Source of the DNA: Anastatus disparis
Taxonomy: Eukaryota > Arthropoda > Insecta > Hymenoptera > Eupelmidae
Assembly (NCBI GenBank): GCA_017163975.1
Contig: JAFFSR010000280.1
Coordinates: forward strand, 1,426,001-1,490,000
Direction: 5' to 3'
DNA: 64,000 bases
This document shows positions 10,152 to 20,086 of this stretch, one piece after another. The notes beneath the pieces are model-generated. The model made no database searches. It worked only from the letters and a program-made list of their open reading frames with translations, and was not told the DNA's origin. Both the position numbers and the translations under genes were made by a program. How positions within the stretch are numbered: position 1 is the stretch's first letter; each line of letters begins with the position of its first letter.

Positions 10152-11504
10152 GCTGGTGGTTAGAGAACCTATGCAGTCACCGAAACTTGCATCTGAAAAA
10201 CCTTGTAGACTTTTAGTTTGTCCAGTATATTTCAATTCAAGATTTTTAGTATCTTTCAAATATTTAGAAACTTGTTCTACCATTTTCCAGTCACTGTCAG
10301 TGGGATTGTTTTGATGTCTACTAAGTACGTTGACTGCATATGTGATAGCTGGTCTACTTGCATTTGACAGATACATCAAAGTGCCCACTGCTTCTCGGTA
10401 GGGTAAATTGTTTGAATTTTCTGTCATTAAGTTTTCTTCAGTCTTTTCTATTTCTTCTCGTTGTCTTCTTTCCCGATTTGCCATTTGGTTCGTCATCATA
10501 GGAGTTCGTTTTGGATATGCTTCATGAAAACCAAATTTTTCCAATCTATTATTAATATATTTTTCTTGTTTTATACTTAAAATTCCTTTTTGTCGATCTC
10601 TTTTGATTTCTAAGCCTAAGAAGTTTTTAGGTTCTCCAATTTCTTTCATTTCAAATTCACTTTTTAAATTTGATTTTATGCTTCCCATCATTTTTATGTT
10701 GTTGCATATCAACAAGATATCATCTACATATAAAATCAAAAACAAAAAGCCATCCTTTTCTCGTTGAGTAAATAAACATGGTTCATTATTGAATGGTTTT
10801 AATCCATATTTTGCAACTGTCTTTTTGAATCTTTCATTCCAACACTTTGGACTAACCTTTAAACCATATAGTGCCTTTTCCAGCTTGCAAATTTTATTTC
10901 TATTGGTTTCTTCTGATACTTTCATTCCTTCTGGTATTTCCATGTATACTTCACAGTTTAAATATCCATTTAAAAATATTGTCTTCACATCCATTTGACA
11001 TATTTCTAGATCTAATTTATTGGCGATGGCTAATATTGATCTGATTAAAGGCAATCTTGAAACTGGTGCATAAGTCTCTTGTAAGTCATAAATGTTTTTA
11101 TCTTTGAAGCCACGTATTACCAATCTTGCTTTATATTTTTCTTCGCCATTTGATTCTGTCTTTCGTTTGAATACCCATTTAGAATCAATAATGTTTGGTT
11201 TTCTATTGTTATTCAATACAGTAGATCTGTCTACTTGTTTCCATACATTATTCTTGTACATAGAGTGTAGTTCTTCATTAATGGCTTCTGTCCATTTTTG
11301 TCGTTCTTTTGACTTCATTGCTTCATCATATGAACTTGGATCTCCGTTTATTTCAGCCAATAATGCATGAGTTTCATTATCAGTCGTATTTTCTATGTTT
11401 GGTTTTGATTTTCTTGGTCGTCCTACAGGTCTTTTTATCTTTTCTCCCTCCGTTTCTTGCGTTTCTTCATTATTTTGTTCGTCTTCATTTTTGATTTCTT
11501 AAAA
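10152..11504 (-). pseudogene. copia (Ty1/copia) pol: reverse transcriptase and start of RNase H
   Basis: An open frame of about 450 residues with the classic copia order: the acidic linker with RPVGRPRKSK, the region starting EAMKSKERQKWTEAINEE, WVFKRK, YKARLVIRGF, ETYAPVSRL, motif A region MDVKTIFLNGYL (normally MDVKTAFLNG), LEKALYGLK, catalytic YVDDILL, FLGLEIKR, the YREAVGTLMYLSNASRPAITYAV box, and the RNase H start LQGFSDASFGDC. The 5' side is cut at 11505 by a repeat array, so gag, protease and integrase are missing; the 3' side is cut by a SINE fragment. The frame itself is intact, suggesting fairly recent loss. The first 45 residues, without a methionine, are part of the frame. Confidence 0.9.
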
Positions 11505-11725
11505 ATCCACATGAATTTCATAAAAATCCACGAGGAGTACATAAAATTAACACAGATTTTATAAAATCCATGCGGGTTCCTTGAAAGTCCACATAGATTT
11601 CATAAAATCCATATAGATTGCTTAACCGTTCACGAGGGTTTTATAAAATCAACATGGCTTTCATAAAATCCACGTGGATTTTTTTATGTGGAAATCCACG
11701 TAGAAATCCAGGTGGATTTTTTCAA
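11505..11725. repeat. CCACGTGG-type degenerate array (left outer)
   Basis: Repeats of about 30 to 45 bases built from AAATCCAC(G/A)TGGATTT and its variants (ATCCACATGAATTTCATAAA, CACGAGGAGTACATAAAAT). The array at 32560-33030 holds the same units in inverted order, and short versions flank the centre at 17690-17758 and 29071-29130. Confidence 0.8.
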
Positions 11726-12999
11726 TAGGGTTTATTCGATCGCTGTGTATTTATCTAACCTATACCTAAACTAAATATTAACGTGACAGTCGCAACGATT
11801 GGTAGAAAACACGCGCGTATTTTAGTAACAATCAGATAGATCAGATTTACGTACGAACTGTACTGAACTTTTACCTTTTAGTTTTAAGTATAATTTTAAT
11901 ATAATAGTTTTCTCTTTTCTTTTTCAATTCATCATTCACGGAATGGCTAGTATTTAGTTTTTTATATTTTTTAGATTATCATATGTGGAGTGCATAGTTT
12001 TTGTTTATTATTGATTTTAAAGAGTACACATTTATTGCAGTTCATTTATGTGCCACGTGATATAAAATAGTATACAATACTCGTGACTGTAGTTGAACTT
12101 CATTACACGGCATTACGTTATTGCTCTCGCTTTGGTCGGGCGCTAACTTCGGCCATGTATTAAAGTGTCACTTTGGCCACATGCATTGTAATGTACTATT
12201 TGTTAATTTATTATTTTATTAATAATGAAGACGATAAAGTATTACAACAATATTTATTTCTGTAATTACACTCACTAATATAAAAATAGTCGCCCTGCAA
12301 TAATAAGTTATTCGAAATCTTATATAATATAATGAATTTATTTATGATTGAAAAATAAAATAAGTTTCATATGAATATTTCACAAATTACGTCACGAAAC
12401 CCCTTCTTTATTCATGTTATATTAAAGAAGATTATCGCATTATTCTATAGGTGTTTAGGCCAAAGCCTTACTTAGCTTGTGGTATTACATTCAAAATGTA
12501 TGTTTCTAGAACATTTTGAATGTATTACCACGAGTTCATTTCTTTGTGTGTGTCAGAGTGAGACACGCACGTTTCCATATTTTCTCAGCTTTAAAAATTA
12601 TCATAACTTTATTTTAAATAATTTAATAAAGTGAAATTTAAAAAATATACCATTTGCAGATTCCTTATAATCTATGTGTTTTTGGGTAATATCTTAACCA
12701 TCTTAAAAAGTAAAATTATATTATTTGTCAATTTAATACGTAAGAAAATGAAGCAATATTTAGAAATATTAATAATATTGTTAATAATTACTGGATTTGT
12801 TGTTTTTATTAGCATCTATAATTGTACCGTCGCTTAGGATTTTTAATTCTCCAAAATGTTTTTTATTATCTGTAAATATGAATAGGAATGTTTAAAAATA
12901 TACTTTTCATATGAATATTATATACATTTGTTTATTAAAAGATATTTAAAAATTAAATAATGCTCAAGTCCGAGGTTATATACGATTACAATTAAAAAA
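11726..12999. other. Unassigned stretch
   Basis: No gene was recognised. It is less AT-rich than its surroundings near 11770-11870 and 12120-12190. A strong hairpin is annotated separately at 12479-12531. The open frame at 12631-12837 (68 residues, hydrophobic, AT-driven) has no support as a gene. Confidence 0.5.
12479..12531. repeat. Long perfect-type hairpin
   Basis: GTGGTATTACATTCAAAATGT pairs with ACATTTTGAATGTATTACCAC over 21 positions with a single internal mismatch pair and an 11-base loop (12500-12510). It is isolated: no second copy was seen in the window. Confidence 0.7.
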
Positions 13000-13990
13000 A
13001 CGTTGCCAAGTAAATTGATGCAATGCTTTCTCATAGAGCTCGTTGAGTTAGAGTTATTTGATTTTATTTTTTTATTTAAGAAAAATTGATAAGGGAAAGA
13101 AAGTGAGAGTGGATATGAGAAAATGATTAGGTAATAGGAAGAGAGAGAGAGGGATAGATGAACAGAAGTGTAAAAATGAGTATCAAGATGACATAGAAGG
13201 GAAGAGAGGAAGTGAGAAAGCAAGAAAAGAGTTAGTGAGAGAGTTAAATGCGAAATCAGAAGAAGCGATCGAAAAGCTGTGCTAAGAAAACTATTTTTCA
13301 AAAGCTTGTTTTATAAAGATAGTAGCGAATAGCTTGTATACAAATTTTAGAACAAATCTAATGAGTAGTTCACGTAAAATATAAAAAAAAAATGAGAAAT
13401 GTAAATTTTTTCAAAATTTTAAAAATTCTCTAAAATAAAACTACGCTAAGAAAATTAGTTTTTAAAAGTTATCCTTCTTTCAGCAGTTACAAATAATTCA
13501 TATGCAAATTTCAAAGCAAATACATCGAGTAATTAACGTAAAAAAAATGAATCAACACTTTTTTTTAAAATTTTAATATGGCTCTAAAATCAAAAATATA
13601 CGACTGAAACCAATTCCCAATAGCTTTCCGCCTGGTTAGACAAAAAAATAGATTGTATCATAAATATGAAGCAAATACATCGATTAGTTTTCGAGATCTA
13701 ATTAGCTAAATGAATACAATTCTTTTCTCAAACATTTTTTTTAGATTTTCAAATTGCTCGAAAATTAAAACTGCGCTAGAAAAATCAGTTATCAAAAATT
13801 TTCCTTCTTTTGGGAGTTACAAATAATTTCCCTGTCAATTTTAGAGCAAATCTATCGAGTACTTCACGTAAAATAAAAAGAAATAAAGGAAAATCAAAAT
13901 TATTTTCAAATTCTCTAGAATCTTAACCACGCTAATTAAATTAGTTTTCATTATATATACAGTAGCGAATAAATTGTGTACAAATTTTGA
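13000..13990 (-). repeat. X repeat, minus-strand partial copy
   Basis: Starts (on the plus strand) with the reversed X end box, AAACGTTGCCAAGT and GCAATGCTTTCTCATAGAGC, and continues through the CT-rich stretch and the TTTACGTGAACTACTC subrepeats in reverse. The open frame at 12918-13301 is a low-complexity by-product of this repeat. Confidence 0.75.
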
Positions 13991-14316
13991 AGCAAATCTA
14001 CACAGTAAAAAATTTTGTGTAATTCGTCAAATTTTTTTTTGTACAAAAATTTTTGTGTTAAAATTTTACAAACATGTTTGTAAAATCAACATAAAAGTTT
14101 TCATAATTTAAAAATTTCTGTGTACTTTTAAAATCAACACAAAAATTTTTGTAGAATTAACACGTAGAGTTTGTTATTTTTACAAACATGTGTGTACCTA
14201 GTTATTCAAATAATCTTATACTTTTAATAATTATATATTAGCATTATTGTTATTTTATGCAATAAAAATGCCTTAAATGCAAGGTAAATTTTAGTTTGTA
14301 AATATTAATTTCTGCT
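13991..14316. repeat. AT-rich arm of the giant inverted repeat (left)
   Basis: Full of ACACAAAAATTTTTGTG-like motifs. It is the reverse complement of 32296-32545: for example, the stretch from CAAACATGTGTGTACCTAG to ATGCCTTAAATGCAA here reappears inverted around 32340-32430. Confidence 0.75.
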
Positions 14317-14755
14317 AACAAGGATTCCATGACATTTGGGTCTCGGATTTTCTCCTGACATTGAGATATTTTTTCTTATATAAAATTATGAAAAAAGCTT
14401 TATTCCTAAGGTGCAACTCTCGATTTTTGCCAAGTTATCAGCAGTTCCCTACTGAAAAAAATGACATGAAATCTCACGTGAGTTCTCACGATTGAAAATG
14501 AAACTAGATCTCATATAAGAACTCATATGAGATCTCACGTGATAAAATAAAAGTTTTCTAGAATAAGTACTTCGAAAAATGTATAAACATAAAAAAATTC
14601 AATTTTTTTAAAATTTAGACATATCTGCTGATAACTCGGCAAAAATCGAGAGTTGCACCTTAGGAATAAGGCTTTTTTCATAATTTTATATAAGAAAAAA
14701 TATCTCAAAGTTAGAAGAAAATCTGAGACTCAAATGTCATGGACTCTCCTTGTAA
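14317..14755. mobile_element. Foldback MITE with TAA duplication
   Basis: Two arms of about 125 bases are inverted copies, from CAAGGATTCCATGACATTTG to AGCAGTTCCCTACTG and back. TAA occurs on both sides (…GCTAA and TAAGTCC). The centre holds CACGTGAG repeats. A partial copy (one arm plus loop) is at 32098-32295 in the opposite arm of the giant inverted repeat. Confidence 0.8.
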
Positions 14756-14776
14756 GTCCAAAAATTTGTATACTTT

Positions 14777-14895
14777 TTACTTTCTCATAGAGAAAGCATT
14801 GTATCGGTAAGAAAAATTTTTTTCTATTTTTTTATTAATTTGTACATATTTAGACTCAGAAAGTCGAAAAAAGTGGTTTCCAGAAAATGTCTGTA

Positions 14896-14944
<49 letters not shown>

Positions 14945-16607
14945 GTGTGTGTATGTATTCAGTACGCCAATAAGATCTCGAGAACTACTCGATGGATTAA
15001 CTTCAAATTTTGCATACAATTTATTTTTTTGTCTAACTGGGGGGAAGCTATTGAAAATTGATCTTCTTAGCTCAGTTTTTTTTTAGAGTCATTTTAAGAA
15101 TTTTAAAAAAATTTTGATTTTTCATTTTTTTGATATTTCACGTAAACCACTCGAAGAATTTTCTTGAAAATTTGTATGAACATTATTTGCGACTGCCAAA
15201 AGAAGAAAAACTTTTACCAACTCATTTTCTTAGCGCACTTTTAATTTTAGAGCATTTTGAAAATTTTGAAAAAAAATTTTTTTTTTCATTAATTTTTTAT
15301 TTTACGACAACCATTCGATAGATTTGCTTCTAAATTTGTATGCAAGTTATTCGCTATTGTCTAAAGAAAACAAGCTTTGGAACACTTATTTTCTTAGCGT
15401 AGTTTTAATTTTAGAGCATTTTGAAAATTTTGGAAAAAATCTCTATTTTTCATTTCTTTTCTATTACACAAAAACCATTCGATAGATTTGCTCGGAAATT
15501 TTTATGGAAATCATTAGCAATGGCCTAAATAAAACAAGCTTTGAAAAACTTATTTTCTCAGTGCAGTTTTAATTTTAGAGCATTTTGAAAATTTTGAATA
15601 AAATTTTTTTAATTTTTTTTATATTTTACGTAAACTACTCAATGAAGGAGCTTCAAATTATGTATGGGAATTATTTATGATTGTCAAAATAAAATGAACT
15701 TTTGAAAACTAATTTTCTTCAATTTTTTTAGCGCACATTTAATTTTAGAGCATTTTGAAAATTTTGAAAAAATTTTTTATTTTTAATTTGTTTTCTATTG
15801 CACAAAAATCACTCGATAAACTTGCTCAAAAATTTTCATGCAAATTATTCACTATTATCTGAATAAATCAAGCTTTGGAAAACTTATTTTCTTAGCGCAG
15901 TTTTAATTTTAGAGCATTTTGAAAATTTTGGAAAAAATGTTCATATTTCATTTTTTTTCTATTACACAAAAGCCATTCCATAGATTTGCTCAAAAATTTT
16001 CATACAAATTATTTGTTATTGCCTAATTAAAGCAAGCTTGGAAAAACTTATTTTCTTAGCGCAGTTTTAATTTTAGAGCATTTTGTAAATCTTGAATAGA
16101 ATTTCACTTATTTTTTGGTATTTTACGTAAACTACTCGATGAAGTAGCTTAAAATTATGTATAGAAATTATTTACGATTGCCTAAATAAAATGAACTTTT
16201 GAAAACTGGTTTTCTTAGCGTAGTTGTAACGTTAAAGCGTTTTGAAAATTTTAAAACAATGTTTATTTTTCAATTATTTGGTATTTTTTGTAAACTATTT
16301 GATGAAAATTTTCCAAAATTTGTATGCAAGTTATTGGTTATAGTGTTAAGAAGACAAGCTTGGGAAAATTAATTTTATAAACGCATTTTTAATTTTAGAG
16401 CATCATAAAATCACATTATGCAAATGGCAAAAGTAAGAAAGAGTAAAATTCTTATAGTTTTCGTAGGTACTAAGACAGCATTCAATACAGAGGATAGGGA
16501 CATTTATATTAAAATCGTATTTAAAAAAATAAAATCAAATTACTCTAACTCAATGCGCTCTATAAGAAAGCATTGCGCCAAAGCACTTGGCAGCGTTTTT
16601 TTTCTTT
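14777..16607 (+). repeat. X repeat, full-length copy
   Basis: Begins with the hairpin CTTTCTCATAGAGAAAG near 14781. The TTAGACTCAGAAAGTCGAAA box, a (TG)n tract (14898-14952), the CTCGAGAACTACTCGATGGA box and about eight degenerate subrepeats of 160 to 190 bases follow. The end is unlike the rest: a short reading frame resembling RT motif A (TKTAFNTEDRDIYIK) runs into a conserved tail, AGAAAGCATTGCGCC, AAAGCACTTGGCAGCG and a T run. The same hairpin start and tail bound the copy at 29780-32097. The nature of X is unknown; a chimeric non-autonomous retroelement is one possibility. Confidence 0.75.
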
Positions 16608-16609
16608 TC

Positions 16610-16795
16610 TAACGTCGCTATATCTACGCTATTTGTGATGCTAATCAGCGACGGAACTCGTAAGTGTGTTTGTGAACAATGCACATGTAACTTACAGTGG
16701 TGCTTCTATCAATCGGTTGCCGAGAGCGGGATTTGAATTCAGAACCCCGAGATTACGAATCCAAGGCTCTGCCGACTGAACCACTAACCGGCTCT
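16610..16795 (-). mobile_element. tRNA-derived SINE (family A), copy 1
   Basis: Read on the minus strand: a tRNA-like head with A box TTAGTGGTTCAGTCGGCAGAG and B box GAATTCAAATCC, then a short unrelated body ending in GTCGCTGATTAGCATC and TAGCGACGTT-type sequence. Related copies are at 29577-29735 (+), 39722-39897 (-) and 58221-58410 (-). Copy 1 and the 29577 copy occupy matching places in the two arms of the giant inverted repeat. Confidence 0.75.
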
Positions 16796-16799
16796 ATTT

Positions 16800-17240
16800 C
16801 TATGATATACTCATATTCAAAAATGATCGGCTCTTTTCGTAATCATTCGTTTACGTTCGCCTTTAAACGACAATGTCATATTGTCAAATGAATTTAGTTT
16901 GTTTATGATTTTATTGATCCACGCCTTCATCCATCATTTTATCCTTTTTCTTATATTTCTTTATCTCTCTCTTTTTTTTAATATATTAACAGAAAGAAAT
17001 ACGAAAAAGTAATTATTTAATATCTAATCATCATTTCAATCATTATATTTTAACACAAATACATTTGTAAAATTTACAAATTTTATTACTCAAAATTTTG
17101 TATTATTCATCGATTTTTATGTTAAAATTTTAACTTCGAAAATTACACAAAAAAAATTTGTAAATTTTAACACAAAAAAATTTGTGTTTCATCTGTGATA
17201 CTTATGTGTGTTAAAATTACAAATTTTTTTCCACTGTGTA
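16800..17240. repeat. Left arm block of the giant inverted repeat
   Basis: Reverse complement of 29130-29570: TTGTTTATGATTTTATTGATCCA, the ATCATTTTATCCTTTTTCTTATA block, and the TTTGTAAATTTTAACACAAA palindromes all recur there inverted. No gene. Confidence 0.8.
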
Positions 17241-17690
17241 TAGAATGGTTTACGTAAAATAACAAAAAAAAATAGAGGATAAGAATTTATCTAAAAATTT
17301 ACAAAATGCTCTGAAATTAAAACTGCGCTAAGAGAATTCGTTATCAAAAGCTTATTTTCTTCTGACAATGACAAATAATTTGCATACAAATTTTAGAGCA
17401 TACCTATCGAAGAAATTTACATAAAATAAAAGATAAATGGAAAATGAACATCATTTAGAAAATTTTCACAATACTCAGAAATAAAAATTTCACTAAGGGA
17501 ATCAGTTGTCTAAAATTTTTCTTCTTTTGCCAGTTGCAAATAATATCCATGCTAATTTTAGAGCAAATTCATCGAGTAGTTTGAGTAAAATTTAAAAAAA
17601 ATGAAAAATTACATTTTTTTTTCAATTTATAAAATTGCTCTAGGAAAAAAAATTCACTAATAAAACAAATTTTTAATAGCTTCCATGTGG
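17241..17690 (-). repeat. X repeat fragment
   Basis: Reverse-oriented X subrepeats (GTTTACGTAAAATAAC, AATGCTCTGAAATTAAAACT, ATTTGCATACAAATTTTAGAGC). It has no counterpart at the matching place in the right arm, so it inserted in the left arm after the palindrome formed or was lost from the right arm. Confidence 0.7.
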
Positions 17691-17758
17691 ATTTTTAGGT
17701 AATCAACGTAGATTGTCTATTTGGATATCCACGTGGCTGTAAATGAAAATCCACATAG

Positions 17759-18020
17759 CGACGCCTCCTATTTACAAAATCGTATCTTAAAGAACCTATG
17801 TAACAAAGTCGTATCTTATAGAAAATTCTAGATAATCGTAACTAAACTTTTAGAGTAAGATGATCGTATCATTACAGTGGATTCAACATAATCGTAACTT
17901 ATAACTCTATGCAATGAGATCGTATCTTTGTAGAAATTTCAATATAATCGTAAGTCGAACATCCGTGCAATATAATCGTATTTTAATAGAAAAATACAGT
18001 ATAAACGAAAATAATTTGTA
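17759..18020. repeat. Left TIR with a 28-bp-phased TCGTA motif
   Basis: Contains eight copies of (A/G)TCGTA. The C of each CGTA lies at 17781, 17810, 17837, 17865, 17893, 17921, 17949 and 17977, so the spacing is 28 bases with deviations of one base only near the outer end. The motif mostly alternates between TCGTAT and TCGTAA. The right TIR keeps the same array in inverted order. Arrayed, evenly phased motifs in a TIR suggest binding sites for the element's transposase. Confidence 0.85.
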
Positions 18021-18442
18021 ACGAGTACCACAAATGTTATTTTTTATAGACACAGACGCACCAGGCTCATTGTCAAGCTTTTTTTTATGAGGAAGCAGGA
18101 ATCGCAGTAAAAATATATTTAATTCTTGATCATTCAAAAATTAGCAGCTTTAATATCAGCTGTTCAATTTATATATTTTATATCTTGTTTACCTTATTTG
18201 AAAATGTTTCCAAATATAGGTTAAAAATCTTTTTTTTGAAGCATTTACTCTGTGAAAGAGCTAACTATGATTATTATATTTGCTATTTTCAATTATCCGA
18301 TTTTCATTATAATGGAAAATAATTAGTATTTTATGGAAGTTCAAAAACGAATTAAAAATAATTTAATCGAGTCAATATATCTAATACAGGATAAACGTAA
18401 GAAAATTTTAAATGATGTATTTCATTCAAAGGTTTTATAAAC
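18021..18442. other. Internal spacer of the 10.9-kb transposon
   Basis: AT-rich sequence between the left TIR and the LINE. The minus-strand open frame at 17907-18137 overlaps the TIR and is not a gene. Confidence 0.45.
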
Positions 18443-18635
18443 AAAACAATATTGAGTTCACTCTGTGATCCCACAGAGAGTAGACGTGTTTTCGGTGGCT
18501 CTCCGTGCTAAGTAAACAAAGCTTTCTCATAGTGAATACAGTATACAGGGCTTCGGCCCCTACTGCTCCATCGCGAGTATATAGCAATTAATCAAAGGCG
18601 TCGAACGATCCTTAAACCGGATCGTTCAACTTACC

Positions 18636-20073
18636 ATGAGTTTAGTAACAAATAATTGTGTTCCAAAAAATGTTAGTTCAAATAATTCTACAGTAAATAG
18701 TGCTAGTGAAAAAAATTTAGATAGTTCAATCAGTACCAACCAAAGTTATTCAAGAACCATGCAGCGCAATCTTTTTCCAAAGAAAGACCAAGGGCTTTTG
18801 TTGGACTGCGTCGATGGTTTGAATTTGACCGACTATACTGTAGCCGTCGGCAGCATAGTACAAGCCCAAAATATAATATACTCATCAAGAATATCGAAAA
18901 ATCGCGTTAGAATGTATCTAACAAATAAAGATCACGTGAACAAATTAACAGATGAATTCAAGTATTTAACAATACACGAAAAAAAAGTTCCAATAAGGCC
19001 TTTGGTGACCAAATTAACAAGAATCATCTTATCTAATGTCTGTCCCAGCATTCCTCACTACGTATTAGAGGACTTTATTGACGGCTTAAATATAAAGAGA
19101 GGCTCTCCCGTAATTACACTAAAAGCTGCAATATCTAATGATAACTACAAGCATGTTTTAAGCGATAGAAGACAAGTTTATGTAGACCCAGAGGACGTCT
19201 CTAAATTCCCCGAAATCCTGAAAGTCTTATATGAAGAGGATACATATTTTATTTTTCCGAGTAACAAGAGGGACATATCGCAAAGGCTTGTCAACTAAAC
19301 AGCAAAATCCCCTCTTCTCAAGGCTCATTCAATGAAACAGCGGTAATAGAGGATCCAACCCAAACAGTAAATAACATCAGTCAATCTAATGAAAAGTCAA
19401 ACTCGTCTAACTCTATGAATGACCTCACCAATATAGAAAACCCAGTCATCGTTACAAACGTCTCCGAAAAGGTAAACACTAATCTTCAAAACCCAACACT
19501 CTCTTCAAACGTTCAAGTTAATTCTTCATCAGATAATTTAGACAACAATATGCAGACTGATAGTGTTACATTTAAAAGACCATACCCAGAGTCTTTAACA
19601 TCTTCATAGTCATGCATTACTACCGAGGTGATTGTAACGTCAGAGGTCGAATCATGCTCAGAGGCCTCCTTCGAAGAGGCAGAATTATCGGACAAATCTA
19701 TAGCAGAAACTCCATCAAAAATCAAAAAAACAAAGAAAAAATTTAAACGTTCCACTACGTTATCTATCCCTCCTAACTTAAACGATCCACTGTTACCACT
19801 AGAAAAAATAATAAATGACAAACCGCAAGAATTTCCTCTAAGTTTTTTAAACTTTAAAAGTTCGACAAAACTTACTCCAGCCAACATATTTCAGAAATAG
19901 CAAAGGAGCATACACCGAATACAGTAGATTTAATAACAATGCTACAAACTCTGTACCCTCACTTGGAAACCAAAAGTATGAAAAGTAGATTCACAAAAAT
20001 TATCAAAAAATTGGAACGAGATCTCCCTATTGACTCCTCTACCGACCACATGATGAAACCAAACACCCAATAA
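18636..20073 (+). pseudogene. I-like LINE ORF1 (gag-like nucleic-acid-binding protein)
   Basis: The first 220 codons are open (18636-19298), with a Ser/Asn-rich start and a folded-looking middle (LDCVDGLNLTDYTVAVGSI, RVRMYLTNKDHVNKL). A frameshift near 19250 then leads to another frame, which keeps the end of a CCHC zinc knuckle (GHIAKAC) and a Ser/Asn-rich tail. A TAG interrupts it at about 19607, and a further shift near 19885 leads to the last stretch (SEIAKEHTPNTVDL) ending at 20073. Intact ORF1 proteins of this group coat the element RNA. The intact length would be close to 480 residues. Start: the first ATG, 13 codons before the Ser/Asn run. Confidence 0.75.
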
Positions 20074-20086
20074 TAAAACGCAATAA

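Noticed and set aside
12918..13301. 127-residue minus-strand open frame with Leu/Ser runs
   Set aside because: It coincides with the pyrimidine-rich tail region of repeat X, and the equivalent part of the other X copies is not open.
14840..15086. Cys-Val repeat open frames, also at 29845-30051
   Set aside because: They translate (TG)n tracts in repeat X.
16610..16795. tRNA gene candidates (also near 29580, 39890, 42370, 49530 and 58400)
   Set aside because: A and B boxes are present, but acceptor stems do not pair and each is followed by a SINE body and, in two cases, target-site duplications. They are SINE heads, not tRNA genes.
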